DNA from: an uncultured Clostridia bacterium
GTDB lineage: Bacteria; Bacillota; Clostridia; Christensenellales; CAG-138
Assembly (NCBI GenBank): GCA_944366945.1
Contig: CALVWJ010000005.1
Coordinates: 1 to 64,000, forward strand
Length of the DNA stretch: 64,000 nucleotides
Direction of reading: 5' to 3'
The stretch's first letter is position 1, and each line of letters begins with the position of its first letter. The position numbers were made by a program, and so were the translations under genes. The notes beneath the pieces were generated by a model, which searched no databases, was not told the origin of the DNA, and worked only from the letters and a program-made list of their open reading frames with translations. Positions 20,280-29,636 of the stretch are shown here, piece by piece.

Positions 20280-21602
20280 ATGGATAGATTGACTTCCAAC
20301 CTTTTGTTATACCGCGACCTCGGCGAGGACAGCATCCTGCTGCGCCTTGCTGAGGTTTTCCGCGATTTCCGCATGGGAAGCGCCACGCGCGAAGCGCTGG
20401 TCGGCCGGATCTATGCGCAGGTGAAACGCCTGCTCGATCTTGCCACGCAATACGGCTTTAACACGAACCTCTGGCACAATTACCTTACGTTCGTGCTCAT
20501 CACAAACGAAAATTCCTTCAGCCTTACCGCGGAGCGCCGCGGCGCGGCCGAAGGCAGCGTGAACCGCTTTGCAAAAGCGGATTTCCGCATTTTTAAGCGT
20601 TTGTTTGATTACGATTTCAGCGTCATAGAACGCGACCTCGGCATCGATTGCTTCTCCGTGCTTTCGGATTACCACGCCATCCCAAAGCTTGAAAAGAACT
20701 ACTACAAAAGCGTAAGCGAGCACGTACAGTCGCTGAGCCTTGCGCTCTCACAGGCAGCGGATGAAAACGCGTTTTTCGATCTGGTAACCGGGTTCTATAA
20801 GGAGCACGGCGTAGGCATGTTTGGCCTCAACCGCGCCTTCCGCATTCAGAACAACGGTTCTGGGATCATATTCCTGCCCATCAACAATGCGGACAAGATC
20901 ACGCTCTCTGACTTAATCGGCTATGAGCTGCAAAAGCGGGAGCTTGTTGCCAACACGGAAGCGTTCGTCCATGGCCGCAGCGCGAACAACGTGCTGCTTT
21001 ATGGCGACAGCGGCACGGGGAAATCCTCCAGCGTGAAAGCGGTGCTCAACGAATACGCCGGGGAAGGGCTTCGGATGATCGAGCTTTACAAGCACCAATT
21101 CCGCGACCTTTCCGCGGTAATAGCCGCTGTAAAAAGCAGGAATTACCGCTTTATCCTGTTCATTGACGATCTTTCGTTTGAAGAACACGAAGTGGAATAT
21201 AAGTTCCTAAAAGCAGTGATCGAAGGCGGCGTGGAAACCCGGCCCGATAATGTGCTGCTCTACGCTACCTCCAATCGCCGCCACTTGATCCGCGAAACCT
21301 GGAACGACCGCAACGACATGGAGCATAACGGCGATATCCACCGCTCGGATACAATGGAAGAAAAGCTCTCCCTCGCAAGCCGCTTCGGCGTTGCAATCAA
21401 CTATTCCATCCCTACGCGGGAACAATATTACGACATCGTGCGCGCGCTTGCCGCGCGCGCCGGCAGGCTCGACCTGCCCGAAGAAGAACTGCTGTTGCTT
21501 GCAAACCGCTGGGAGATCCGCCATGGCGGCATTTCCGGACGCACGGCGCAGCAATTCATCAATTACCTTGCTGGAAAGGAAACACCCCATGCTGACGCTT
21601 GA
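20280..21602 (+). CDS. DUF815 family AAA+ ATPase inside the BCAA operon
   Basis: A 440-residue protein. Walker A is GDSGTGKS at residues 242-249 and Walker B is ILFIDDLSFEEHE near 285, the hallmark of DUF815 ATPases. Sensor-like text ATSNRRHLI lies near 320. The N-terminal 200 residues have no recognised domain. It begins 20 bases after leuB and overlaps ilvA by 14 bases, so it is cotranslated with the pathway. No enzymatic role in BCAA synthesis is known for this family. It could be a remodelling or chaperone-type ATPase acting on an operon product, which is inference. Start at 20280 was chosen because an alternative at 20238 overlaps leuB. Confidence 0.88.
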   Translation: MDRLTSNLLLYRDLGEDSILLRLAEVFRDFRMGSATREALVGRIYAQVKRLLDLATQYGFNTNLWHNYLTFVLITNENSFSLTAERRGAAEGSVNRFAKADFRIFKRLFDYDFSVIERDLGIDCFSVLSDYHAIPKLEKNYYKSVSEHVQSLSLALSQAADENAFFDLVTGFYKEHGVGMFGLNRAFRIQNNGSGIIFLPINNADKITLSDLIGYELQKRELVANTEAFVHGRSANNVLLYGDSGTGKSSSVKAVLNEYAGEGLRMIELYKHQFRDLSAVIAAVKSRNYRFILFIDDLSFEEHEVEYKFLKAVIEGGVETRPDNVLLYATSNRRHLIRETWNDRNDMEHNGDIHRSDTMEEKLSLASRFGVAINYSIPTREQYYDIVRALAARAGRLDLPEEELLLLANRWEIRHGGISGRTAQQFINYLAGKETPHADA

Positions 21603-22785
21603 CAAAATCTATCATGCCGCATTCGTGCTCAAGGAGGTTGCCCGCAGGACGGACCTCATTGCCGCTCCCACCCTGCCCACAGATGCCGAGCTCTATCTAA
21701 AAACGGAGAACCTCCAGGTAACCGGCAGCTTTAAGCTGCGCGGCGCTTATTACAAAATCAGCCAGCTCACCGAGGAGCAGAAGCGCGCGGGCATCATCGC
21801 CTGCAGCGCCGGCAACCATGCGCAGGGCGTGGCTCTTGCCGCAACGCGCCAGGGCGCGAAGAGCGTGGTCTTCATGCCGGACAGCGCTCCCATCAGCAAG
21901 GTGGAAGCCACCAAGCGCCTTGGGGCGGAAGTCTGCCTTGTCAAGGGCGCCTATGATGATGCATATGAAGCTGCCGTGCGCTGCCAGCAGGAAACAGGCG
22001 CAACCTTCATCCACCCGTTCAACGACGACGAGGTGATCGCCGGGCAGGGCACCATCGGCCTTGAGGTATTGGAGCAAATGCGCGATGTGGAAGCTATTGT
22101 GGTACCCATTGGCGGGGGCGGGCTCATCTCGGGCGTGGCCTATGCGGTAAAGCACTTAAGCCCCAACGTGAAGGTATATGGCGTGCAGGCCGCAAACGCG
22201 CCCAGCATGTATGAAAGCCGCCGTTCGGGCGCTCCCATTACGCTCGATACCGTTTCCACGTTTGCCGACGGCATTGCCGTAAAGCATCCGGGCGACACCA
22301 CGTTTGCCCTAACCCAGGAATATGTGGATGAAATCGCCGTTGTTTCCGAAGACGAGATCGCAGCTGCCATCCTTGCCATGATCGAAAAGCAGAAGCTCAT
22401 CGCAGAAGGCGCAGGCGCGGTTGCCGTTGCGGCTGCAATGTTCGGCAAGCTGCCCATCGCAGGAAAAAAGACGGTCTGCATCGTTTCGGGCGGCAACATC
22501 GACGTGAACATCCTTTCCCGCGTAATCACGCGCGGTCTCATCACGAGCGGGCGCAACAGCAATTTGCAGATCGCTCTTGAGGACAAGCCAGGCCAGCTCG
22601 TTGGCGTAAGCGAGATCGTCGCGCGTTGCGGAGCCAACGTGGTGCGCGTCAGCCATGAACACTCCGATCCCAACATGGCCATTTCCAGCTGCTTCTTGAA
22701 GATTACCATGGAAACGCGCGATTTTGCACAAATCGAAGAGATCAAGCGCGCGCTCACCGCAGCAGGCTTCAAGATCGTATCCTAA
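21589..22785 (+). CDS. ilvA: Threonine ammonia-lyase (threonine deaminase)
   Basis: A 398-residue PLP enzyme that turns threonine into 2-oxobutyrate, the entry to isoleucine. The PLP Lys is K49 in TGSFKLRGAYYK. The phosphate-binding loop is PIGGGGLISG near residue 172. The C-terminal 75 residues form one ACT-like domain (LQIALEDKPGQLVGVSEIVAR). The 400-residue, single-ACT form is common in Firmicutes, where it can be biosynthetic or catabolic. Position at the end of the ilv-leu operon favours a biosynthetic role. The ATG at 21589 overlaps the DUF815 gene by 14 bases, with GGAAAGGAAA upstream. Confidence 0.93.
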   Translation: MLTLDKIYHAAFVLKEVARRTDLIAAPTLPTDAELYLKTENLQVTGSFKLRGAYYKISQLTEEQKRAGIIACSAGNHAQGVALAATRQGAKSVVFMPDSAPISKVEATKRLGAEVCLVKGAYDDAYEAAVRCQQETGATFIHPFNDDEVIAGQGTIGLEVLEQMRDVEAIVVPIGGGGLISGVAYAVKHLSPNVKVYGVQAANAPSMYESRRSGAPITLDTVSTFADGIAVKHPGDTTFALTQEYVDEIAVVSEDEIAAAILAMIEKQKLIAEGAGAVAVAAAMFGKLPIAGKKTVCIVSGGNIDVNILSRVITRGLITSGRNSNLQIALEDKPGQLVGVSEIVARCGANVVRVSHEHSDPNMAISSCFLKITMETRDFAQIEEIKRALTAAGFKIVS

Positions 22786-22856
22786 CCTAAACGCTTGCGG
22801 GTGCAAAACATTTTCCGCTTACATCCGCACTTTCGAATGTGGTAAAATAAAATGCA

Positions 22857-22908
22857 GCGTGTGGTTCCGGCAGAACGTAAGTCCAGTTGCCGGTCCACAC
22901 GCTTTTTT
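22857..22908 (+). terminator. Large two-tier hairpin with U-run after ilvA
   Basis: GCGTGTGG pairs with CCACACGC and encloses a second helix CCGGCA/TGCCGG. TTTTTT follows at 22903-22908. It is probably the BCAA operon terminator. A -10-like TAAAAT at 22843-22848 lies just upstream, so it could instead be a leader attenuator for the small gene at 22931. Confidence 0.75.
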
Positions 22909-22930
22909 GATTCCGATGGGGGGCTACTAT

Positions 22931-23203
22931 ATGGCTGCATATACGCTGCGTTCAAACCTCAACTGGGTCGATCTGCCCGATTGCGCGCATTTCATGGAAA
23001 ATGGGAAATGCAGCGCGCTGCGGGTAGATTCCTGCGAAGGTGCGCGCTGCGCTTTTTACAGATCCCGAGAAAAGGAAGCCGCAGCACAGCTTGCTGTATA
23101 CCGCAGGCTTGCCGCATGCGATGCAGCCACGCAGCAGCGCATCGCATCGCGGTACTATGGAGGGCAGCTGCCATGGCTGCACACGATCCCTACCGGCAAA
23201 TAA
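22931..23203 (+). CDS. Small cysteine-rich protein, unknown function
   Basis: A 90-residue protein with four spaced cysteines in a compact block (C at about 18, 27, 35 and 40, the last in GARCAFYRS), reading C-x8-C-x7-C-x4-C. This suggests a metal or disulfide site. The C-terminal half is helical and basic. GGGGG lies about 7 bases before the ATG at 22931. It is followed 17 bases later by a CarD-like gene, so the two are likely cotranscribed. I recognise the pattern from small clostridial proteins of unknown function but cannot name a domain. Confidence 0.6.
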   Translation: MAAYTLRSNLNWVDLPDCAHFMENGKCSALRVDSCEGARCAFYRSREKEAAAQLAVYRRLAACDAATQQRIASRYYGGQLPWLHTIPTGK

Positions 23204-23220
23204 ACGAAAGGAGAAAAAAC

Positions 23221-23688
23221 ATGTTCCACACGGGCGATCTGATTATCTATGGCGGCGAAGGCGTATGCCGCGTTACGGCAGTGGGCCCGGCGCCGATTGC
23301 AGCAGCGGATCCGGCCAGGCTCTATTATACGCTTGCGCCAGTATACCATAAGGGTACAGTCTATGCGCCAACGGATGGCGCTGTCCCCATGCGGCCCGCA
23401 CTGAACCGGGAGGATGCGCTTGCTCTTATTCGCGCAATCCCCACGATGCAGCCGGCCCAGGCGGAACGCCCGGACAGCCGGCAGGCAGCCGCTGAATACA
23501 ATGCCCTTCTTAAGACTTATGAGACGGAAAACCTATTGCGACTGATTCGCATGATCTACTGCAAAAACGAAAAGGCCATTGCAGCGGGAAAGCAGTACAG
23601 CGAATTGGACAAAAGGTTCCTTCGGCGCGCCTGCGAGCTGCTGCATGAGGAACTCGCAGCAGCCCTTGGGCAAAGCCTTCCGAGATAG
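23221..23688 (+). CDS. CarD/CdnL-like transcription regulator
   Basis: A 155-residue protein. The N-terminal 60 residues resemble the CarD/TRCF RNA-polymerase interaction domain: FHTGDLIIYGGEGVCRVTAV, then YYTLAPVYHKGTVYAPTD. The C-terminal part is helical (LLRLIRMIYCKNEKAI, ELDKRFLRRACELLHEEL), as in CarD proteins that grip promoter DNA upstream of the -10. AAAGGAGAAAAAAC precedes the ATG. It is expected to bind the RNA polymerase beta subunit and tune open-complex stability, possibly for rRNA promoters. Coupled to the Cys-rich gene upstream. Confidence 0.85.
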   Translation: MFHTGDLIIYGGEGVCRVTAVGPAPIAAADPARLYYTLAPVYHKGTVYAPTDGAVPMRPALNREDALALIRAIPTMQPAQAERPDSRQAAAEYNALLKTYETENLLRLIRMIYCKNEKAIAAGKQYSELDKRFLRRACELLHEELAAALGQSLPR

Positions 23689-23900
23689 AGGGCTTGATTC
23701 GCAAAGCAGCAGAACCAGAGGACTGCCAAAGCACTTCCTAACGCATACGATTGTAAAACGATGCATACTTTCTGCCACATTATGCATCGTTCATTTTAAT
23801 TCGTTGCACTTTTTGCTCTAATTCTTCCGTTTTGGAGTTTGCAATGCAATTTTTTGTGAACTTCCTGCAAGTTTTGTGTTTTGCGCCCTTCATTTTTTTG

Positions 23901-23930
23901 TTGACACAGCAACCAAAGCCGGTGTATAAT
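23901..23930 (+). promoter_or_regulatory. Promoter of the glutamine synthetase gene
   Basis: TTGACA at 23901-23906 and TATAAT at 23925-23930 with 18 bases between. A second TATAAT lies at 23950-23955, a possible alternative -10. The leader to the start codon would be about 75 bases. Confidence 0.85.
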
Positions 23931-24010
23931 GCCGCCATTGATGGTTATGTATAATGCTGCTCTTTTTGTTTTTCTCAGAGCGGTTAAAATATTTTCTGGA
24001 GGCAAGTTGG

Positions 24011-26104
24011 ATGAGCACCGTATCAGAACTGTTTGGAACTATGGTATTCAATGACACGGTTATGAAAGAAAGGCTTCCTAAGGAAACCTACCGCGCGATG
24101 CAAAACGCCATTCGCGATGGCAGGCGCCTGGATGCATCCGTAGCCAACGTGGTCGCAAACGCAATGAAGGATTGGGCAATCGAAAAGGGCGCAACGCATT
24201 TCACCCATTGGTTCCAACCGATGACCGGCATCACCGCCGAAAAGCACGACAGCTTCATCTCCCCCATCAAGGGCGGCCACGTTATTATGGAATTTTCCGG
24301 CAAGGAGCTTGTGCGCGGCGAGCCGGATGCTTCCAGCTTCCCTTCGGGAGGGCTGCGCGCCACATTTGAAGCGCGCGGCTATACGGCGTGGGATCCTACC
24401 TCCTATGCCTTCATTAAGGATAATACGCTCTGCATTCCAACCGCATTCTGCTCCTATGGCGGTGAAGCGCTCGACAAAAAGACCCCGCTGCTGCGCTCCA
24501 TGGAAGCCATCAATCGTCAAGCCATGCGCGTGCTCAAGCTCTTTGGCAACGCTGACGTAACCTCCATCAACATCACGGTGGGCCCGGAGCAGGAATATTT
24601 CCTCGTGGATAAAGAACTCTTCGCCAAACGCAAGGACTTGCTCTATACCGGGCGCACGCTGTTTGGCGCCATGCCGCCCAAGGGGCAGGAGCTGGAAGAC
24701 CATTATTTCGGCACCATCAAGCCGCGCATTGCGGCCTTCATGCAGGAGCTCAACACCGAGCTTTGGCGCCTCGGCGTGCTGGCAAAAACGGAGCACAACG
24801 AGGTAGCACCCGCTCAGCATGAGCTTGCACCCATCTTCACCACAGCCAACATCGCAGCCGACCACAATCAGCTCACGATGGAAGTCATGCAGAAGCTCGC
24901 GAAAAAGCATGGCCTTGTGTGCCTGCTGCATGAAAAGCCGTTTGACGGCGTAAACGGAAGCGGCAAGCACAACAACTGGTCGCTTTGCACCAACACGGGC
25001 GTGAACCTGCTTGAGCCGGGCGATACGCCCCATGAAAACGCGCAATTTCTGCTTTTCCTCTGCGCGGTGATCAAAGCGGTGGATGAATATCAAGACCTCC
25101 TGCGCATCTCCATTGCAACTGCGGGCAACGACCACCGCCTGGGTGCAAACGAAGCGCCGCCCGCCATCGTTTCCATGTTCCTGGGCGAAGAGCTCGAAGG
25201 CGTGCTGGATGCCATTGAATCGGGTGCCGCCTATGATGCAAGGGAGCATGTGCAAATGAAGATCGGCGTGCATGTGCTGCCGCGCTTCCCCAAGGATACA
25301 ACGGACCGCAACCGTACCTCACCCTTTGCGTTTACGGGAAACAAATTCGAGTTCCGCATGCCGGGCTCTTCGGTATCCATTTCGGATGCAAACGTTGTGA
25401 TCAACACGGCGGTTGCGGAATCGCTCAAACAATATGCGGACATTCTCGAAGCTGCATCGGATTTCAAGGCTGCGTTGCATGATTTGATCCGCGGCACGAT
25501 TAAGAAGCACAAGCGCATCATCTTTAGCGGCAACGGCTATGACGACGCCTGGATTGCGGAGGCGGATCGCCGCGGGCTTTCCAACCTGCGCACTACGCCG
25601 GATGCGCTCAAGCATTTCCTGGATGAAAAGAACGTAGCGCTCTTTACCTCCCATCGCGTTCTAAGCGAGGCGGAGATCAAAGCGCGCCACGAGATTATGC
25701 TGGAAAGCTACTGCAAGATCGTTAACATTGAAGCGCTCACGATGCTCGATATGGCGAAAAAGCAGATCCTGCCCGCTGTGACCGCATATGCAGGGCAACT
25801 TGCTTCCGCCGCAGCGGCAAAACGCAGCGTCCTGGCCAGTGTGGATTGCACGTTTGAAGAGCATGCAATCTCCGATCTTTCGGACCTTTCCGCCAAGCTT
25901 TATCGCGAAACGCTCGCCCTTTCGGATGTGCTTGCCCTCGCAGCAAAGGCGCCTAGTCCAGAGGCGGCGGCCGATTGCTACAAAAACAGCGTGATCGGCG
26001 CAATGGCTGCACTGCGCGCAACGGCGGATGCGCTTGAAACCATCACCGCCGCAGAGTATTGGCCGTTCCCGACCTATGGCGCGCTGCTGTTTGGGATCAT
26101 TTAA
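24011..26104 (+). CDS. glnN: Glutamine synthetase, type III
   Basis: A 697-residue GSIII enzyme that makes glutamine from glutamate, ammonia and ATP. It has the GSIII N-terminal region ([18 protein letters not shown]) and then the catalytic barrel with [41 protein letters not shown] and [22 protein letters not shown] text (here [18 protein letters not shown]). The C-terminal helical extension is specific to type III. Length matches the family and greatly exceeds GSI (about 450). TGGAGG ends 8 bases before the ATG at 24011. Monocistronic, with its own promoter. Confidence 0.95.
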   Translation: MSTVSELFGTMVFNDTVMKERLPKETYRAMQNAIRDGRRLDASVANVVANAMKDWAIEKGATHFTHWFQPMTGITAEKHDSFISPIKGGHVIMEFSGKELVRGEPDASSFPSGGLRATFEARGYTAWDPTSYAFIKDNTLCIPTAFCSYGGEALDKKTPLLRSMEAINRQAMRVLKLFGNADVTSINITVGPEQEYFLVDKELFAKRKDLLYTGRTLFGAMPPKGQELEDHYFGTIKPRIAAFMQELNTELWRLGVLAKTEHNEVAPAQHELAPIFTTANIAADHNQLTMEVMQKLAKKHGLVCLLHEKPFDGVNGSGKHNNWSLCTNTGVNLLEPGDTPHENAQFLLFLCAVIKAVDEYQDLLRISIATAGNDHRLGANEAPPAIVSMFLGEELEGVLDAIESGAAYDAREHVQMKIGVHVLPRFPKDTTDRNRTSPFAFTGNKFEFRMPGSSVSISDANVVINTAVAESLKQYADILEAASDFKAALHDLIRGTIKKHKRIIFSGNGYDDAWIAEADRRGLSNLRTTPDALKHFLDEKNVALFTSHRVLSEAEIKARHEIMLESYCKIVNIEALTMLDMAKKQILPAVTAYAGQLASAAAAKRSVLASVDCTFEEHAISDLSDLSAKLYRETLALSDVLALAAKAPSPEAAADCYKNSVIGAMAALRATADALETITAAEYWPFPTYGALLFGII

Positions 26105-26277
26105 CGATTGCGTGCAAAAGATACTTAAACACGTTCAGCACCCTCCGGTTCGATGGCCGAAGGGCGCTGATGCATGAAATTGGGCCGTATCCTGCAGGGG
26201 CACCCGCGAGATAAAACGGCTTATGCAAATTCCTCCCATATTCGGCGGAGGGGGCGCTGCCTTACAGCAAGCCATTC

Positions 26278-26309
26278 AACACCCTTTGGCTCATCGGTCA
26301 GAGGGTGTT
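26278..26309 (+). terminator. Possible terminator of the glutamine synthetase gene
   Basis: AACACCCT pairs with AGGGTGTT over a 16-base loop, followed by TCTTCTTT. It overlaps the last codons of the convergent DUF2974 gene. The U-run is interrupted, so support is weak. Confidence 0.4.
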
Positions 26310-27463
26310 TCTTCTTTGCGCATGCGGTTGAGCACAACGGGAAGATTTTCCCGCGCAGATGCGCTTAAAATCCCGATGGCCTGCTGCAAAATGATCTTTG
26401 TCGGCTCATCCAGCTTTTTGAGTTCGCGCAGCACGGCAACTGCGGTCCTTGGCCGGTTGAGGTCTGCAACCGTAACCGCACCCGAAGCCGCAAGCGCTGC
26501 ATAAACGCCATCCACCAGCTTGCCCCGGTCTTCCGGGCTCATCTGCGCAAGCCATGCTTTGAGCGTAGAATCGATAAAATGGCTGCTGCGCGTGCGGCCA
26601 TCCATGGGAACAAGGCCGTTATAGGCAGTTTCCCAAGAGTACAGGTCGTGCTGCAAAAGCCAGGTATTCGTGCTGTGGATTACGGTGCAGCCTTCCTCAT
26701 GCTGTAAAAGCATACCCACCACGGAGGATTGCGGCACAAACGTATGCACCCGTCCAAGCACGTGCTGAAACTCGGTGCGGGCAACCACTTCCGCTTGAAA
26801 TCCGGGCCCATCATGGTTGTAAACGCTTGCAATGCGCGCCTGGATTGCAGCGCCGCAAAATGCCGCAGCATACACGGCGAGGTTGCCGCCTTTGGAATGC
26901 CCACCCGCGCGCAGGCTGCCTGGCAGCGCCGCCGCAGCGGCGCGGAGATACGCTACTGCATCCTGCTGCGCCGGCACAACCGAAAGGAAGCTCATGTTGA
27001 AATCCTCCTTCCAGCCAACGAGCGTTCCATCCGTGCCGCGAAAAGCCAAATAGGGCAGATCGTTTTCCAAAAGGATTGTAAGCGCCGCAAACTGCTTTTC
27101 CGCGACCGGGTCCAACAGGTTTACATAGCCGCAAAGGCGCGCGCCGCCAAAACGGCGGCTTTCCTTGAGCGCGCCAAGCAGGCGCGCATCCTCTGCCAGG
27201 CGGAAACGGCGCTGCGGCACGCCCGGGGTTTCCGACGCCGATGGGTTTGCATCGGAAAGCTGGGCTTCGCTCTGCTGCACGCAGTTTAGGCAGCGGGCAG
27301 CCGCTTCCTTGAGGGAAACGCTTTTCTGAAATTCCGCTGGCACAAGCCCGTCAAACGGGATATAGGAGAGGCGGCAAAGGATTAGGCTGTCCGCCTCATT
27401 CAACGGGGACTGATCGAAGCTAAGGTCGCCGCGCCAGGCAAGGTAATCGAATACATTGGGCAT
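26291..27463 (-). CDS. DUF2974 (Mbeg1-like) lipase-fold protein
   Basis: A 390-residue cytosolic protein with an alpha/beta hydrolase nucleophile elbow, GGHSKGGNLAVYAA, with Ser190. FRGTDGTLVGWKEDFNMSF near residues 141-160 supplies the typical Mbeg1/DUF2974 segment before the elbow. STNTWLLQHDLYSWE near 280 and DGRTRSS follow. The family is thought to hydrolyse esters or lipids, but substrates are unknown. GGAGG precedes the ATG. A TG-extended TATAAT lies about 35 bases upstream. The gene ends facing glutamine synthetase. Confidence 0.85.
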   Translation of the reverse strand: MPNVFDYLAWRGDLSFDQSPLNEADSLILCRLSYIPFDGLVPAEFQKSVSLKEAAARCLNCVQQSEAQLSDANPSASETPGVPQRRFRLAEDARLLGALKESRRFGGARLCGYVNLLDPVAEKQFAALTILLENDLPYLAFRGTDGTLVGWKEDFNMSFLSVVPAQQDAVAYLRAAAAALPGSLRAGGHSKGGNLAVYAAAFCGAAIQARIASVYNHDGPGFQAEVVARTEFQHVLGRVHTFVPQSSVVGMLLQHEEGCTVIHSTNTWLLQHDLYSWETAYNGLVPMDGRTRSSHFIDSTLKAWLAQMSPEDRGKLVDGVYAALAASGAVTVADLNRPRTAVAVLRELKKLDEPTKIILQQAIGILSASARENLPVVLNRMRKEETPSDR

Positions 27464-27497
27464 CTACATTTTGCCTCCGCAAGAGCATTTTCATCTC

Positions 27498-27506
27498 CAT
27501 TATACC
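27498..27506 (-). promoter_or_regulatory. Extended -10 promoter of the DUF2974 gene
   Basis: On the minus strand the text is TGGTATAAT, a TG-extended -10. The -35 position (GCTTCC) is poor, as is common for extended -10 promoters. The start site would be near 27491, leaving a leader of about 28 bases with GGAGG. Confidence 0.6.
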
Positions 27507-27537
27507 ACATCCCGTTCTCGGGGAAGCAGCAGCCCGC

Positions 27538-29115
27538 TCATGTTCCGCTCGCACCATAGTTGGAGAGCGCGCGGGCGGATGGGTCGTTGACGTTGCAACC
27601 TGCCCATTCCCGGTTGGGCATCCAGAAACCTGCAACCATATCCGCCTGGCCAGGGTAATACTTTTCAAAGAGCGTGCGGTAAAGCAAACTCTCTTTGGTA
27701 AACGGCCGGGCAAACGCATATTGCTTGCGCTGCTCCTCAAACACAGCATCCGTGTAACAGCACTCCGCATATGCCTTGAGATCATCCACCATCGAGTGCC
27801 CCACCGCATCGCTAAAGGCCGCCTTTTCCCGATAAAGGATATGCTGCGGCAGCCAATCCCCTTCAAATGCATGCCGCAAAAGATATTTCCCCTTTCCGTA
27901 AACGTTCATCTTTTTTGCCGGGTCGATGGCCATTACATAGTTCACAAAGGCGAGATCCCCAAAGGGTACGCGTGCTTCCATGGAGTTCACCGAAATGCAG
28001 CGGTCCGCACGCAGCACATCGTACATATGCAGCGCACGAATGCGCTTTTGCGCCTCCTTTTGAAATTCCTCCGGCGAAGGGGCAAAATCCGTATATTTAT
28101 AGCCGAAAAGCTCATCCGAAACCTCGCCCGTTAAAAGCACACGCACATCCGTCTGCTCATGGATTGCCTTACAGCAAAGGTACATGCCCATGCTTGCGCG
28201 GATGGTGGTGATGTCGTAGGTTCCAAGGTAGGAAATGAGCGTTTCAAGCGTAGCGAGCACCTGCGCGCGCGTCATGATGATTTCCGTGTGATCGCTGTGG
28301 AGATATTCTGCTACTGCGCGGGCGTATTTAAGGTCGATTGCATCAGCATCCATGCCGATGGCAAAAGTGCGGATGGGGCGATTGAGAAGCCGCGCGGCAA
28401 TGGCGCAGACCAGGCTGCTGTCCAGCCCGCCGCTTAAAAGAAAGCCCAGGGGCACATCGGCATCCAGCCGTTTTTCCACGGCCGCGATAAGCCGCGTGCG
28501 GATGCCGGCGCAGACGGTTTCAAGATCGTCCGTGCAATAGGCGGAAACTGCTGTGGGATCACAATAGCACACAAACTTTCCATCCGCATAATAATGCCCT
28601 GGCGGAAACGGAAAAACATGCGCAACCAATCCCACAAGGTTTTTCGCCTCACTTGCAAACGCGATACCGCCATCCGGCAGATAGCCGTAAAACAGGGGGC
28701 GAATGCCAATGGGATCGCGCGCGGCGATCAAATGTCCTGTTTTCCCGTCATAAAGCACGAGCGCAAATTCCGCATCCAGTTTCTCAAACATGGCAAGGCC
28801 ATATTCCCGATACAATGGCAGCAAAATCTCGCAGTCGGAATCGCTCACGAAGCTGTATTTTCCCTTAAGCTTTTCCCGCATGGCCCGAAAGCCGTAAAGC
28901 TCCCCATTGCATATCACAGCATCCTCCCCGAGGAAAAAAGGCTGCATACCCTCCGGCGCAAGGCCCATGATGGCCAGGCGATGAAAGCAGAGATACCCGG
29001 TTCGGGTCTGAACCATGCGTGACATATCGGGCCCGCGGGAAAGGGTCCGTTCAAAGCACGCGGCAAGCTGCGCAGGGGAAATGGTCTTGCTTTCCACACC
29101 CATGATGGAACACAT
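27538..29115 (-). CDS. asnB: Asparagine synthetase (glutamine-hydrolysing)
   Basis: A 525-residue two-domain enzyme. The start at 29115 is set by the required N-terminal nucleophile, since the protein begins MCSIMG and Cys becomes residue 1 after Met removal; an in-frame start three codons upstream would bury it. The class II glutaminase domain covers about residues 2-185 (RLAIMG, NGELYG). The ATP-pyrophosphatase domain begins at the PP-loop LSGGLDSS, 227-234. DPIGIRPLFYG lies between. It makes asparagine from aspartate using glutamine nitrogen. An Asn-type T-box controls it, and GGAGG lies 8 bases before the ATG. Confidence 0.93.
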   Translation of the reverse strand: MCSIMGVESKTISPAQLAACFERTLSRGPDMSRMVQTRTGYLCFHRLAIMGLAPEGMQPFFLGEDAVICNGELYGFRAMREKLKGKYSFVSDSDCEILLPLYREYGLAMFEKLDAEFALVLYDGKTGHLIAARDPIGIRPLFYGYLPDGGIAFASEAKNLVGLVAHVFPFPPGHYYADGKFVCYCDPTAVSAYCTDDLETVCAGIRTRLIAAVEKRLDADVPLGFLLSGGLDSSLVCAIAARLLNRPIRTFAIGMDADAIDLKYARAVAEYLHSDHTEIIMTRAQVLATLETLISYLGTYDITTIRASMGMYLCCKAIHEQTDVRVLLTGEVSDELFGYKYTDFAPSPEEFQKEAQKRIRALHMYDVLRADRCISVNSMEARVPFGDLAFVNYVMAIDPAKKMNVYGKGKYLLRHAFEGDWLPQHILYREKAAFSDAVGHSMVDDLKAYAECCYTDAVFEEQRKQYAFARPFTKESLLYRTLFEKYYPGQADMVAGFWMPNREWAGCNVNDPSARALSNYGASGT

Positions 29116-29420
29116 AAAAAGCACCTCCGGATTTTATCCGCAGCCTGTTCATCCTTATTTTAGGACGAATGCTGCGAAATCCGCGGTGCCACCTAATTTA
29201 CTGCAATGGATGCAGTCACCTTCAAGGCTCTAACAAGCCCGGCGCAGCGTAACGTGCTGCCACCCCGTCGCCCCTACTCGCCCGAAGGCTTTGGGTTTGC
29301 TGCTCCCGAGTGTTCTTCGCGCAATGCCCTGTGCGGGATTCTCACCAACGCCCGCTCTCTGCAACCGGCCTTTTGCGGTACTTTTCTCGATCGTTGCATG
29401 TATGCTTCTGCATTTTAATG
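29116..29420 (-). promoter_or_regulatory. Asparagine T-box leader of asnB
   Basis: On the minus strand the T-box motif AGGTGGCACCGCGG lies at 29194-29181. The Stem I distal motif GAGAGCGGGCGTTGGTGAG lies farther upstream. AAC, an asparagine codon, sits at 29314-29312 in the specifier position (GCGCGAAG, then AAC). The final helix pairs 29171-29188 with 29122-29144. It covers the Shine-Dalgarno (29124-29128) and is followed at once by CTTTTT, with the ATG next. Uncharged tRNA-Asn should favour the antiterminator and open asnB. The leader may act on transcription, translation or both. Confidence 0.88.
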
Positions 29421-29426
29421 GAGCTT

Positions 29427-29456
29427 ATGATATCACTGAGAAGCAGCTGCTGTCAA
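29427..29456 (-). promoter_or_regulatory. Promoter of asnB
   Basis: On the minus strand TTGACA (29456-29451) and TATCAT (29432-29427) are 18 bases apart. Transcription would start near 29420, ahead of T-box Stem I. Confidence 0.8.
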
Positions 29457-29636
29457 CAGGATTTTTCATGGCACACAGCAAACACTGAAAAATGCGCGCA
29501 CCGGGAAGCACCCAAGCCATGGCTGTTGTTCAAAAAAGCAGGCTTTTGTCGCGCACTTACATTCGTAAGGTTGTTGCTGAAGAAAAGGCAGCAAAAACTG
29601 CCGCTCAATGTGCCGTCACCGTCGTGCAGAAAAGGC

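Noticed and set aside
26134..26172. Hairpin CAGCACCCT...AGGGCGCTG as glutamine synthetase terminator
   Set aside because: The pairing is imperfect and no U-run follows; the hairpin at 26278 is slightly better, though also weak.
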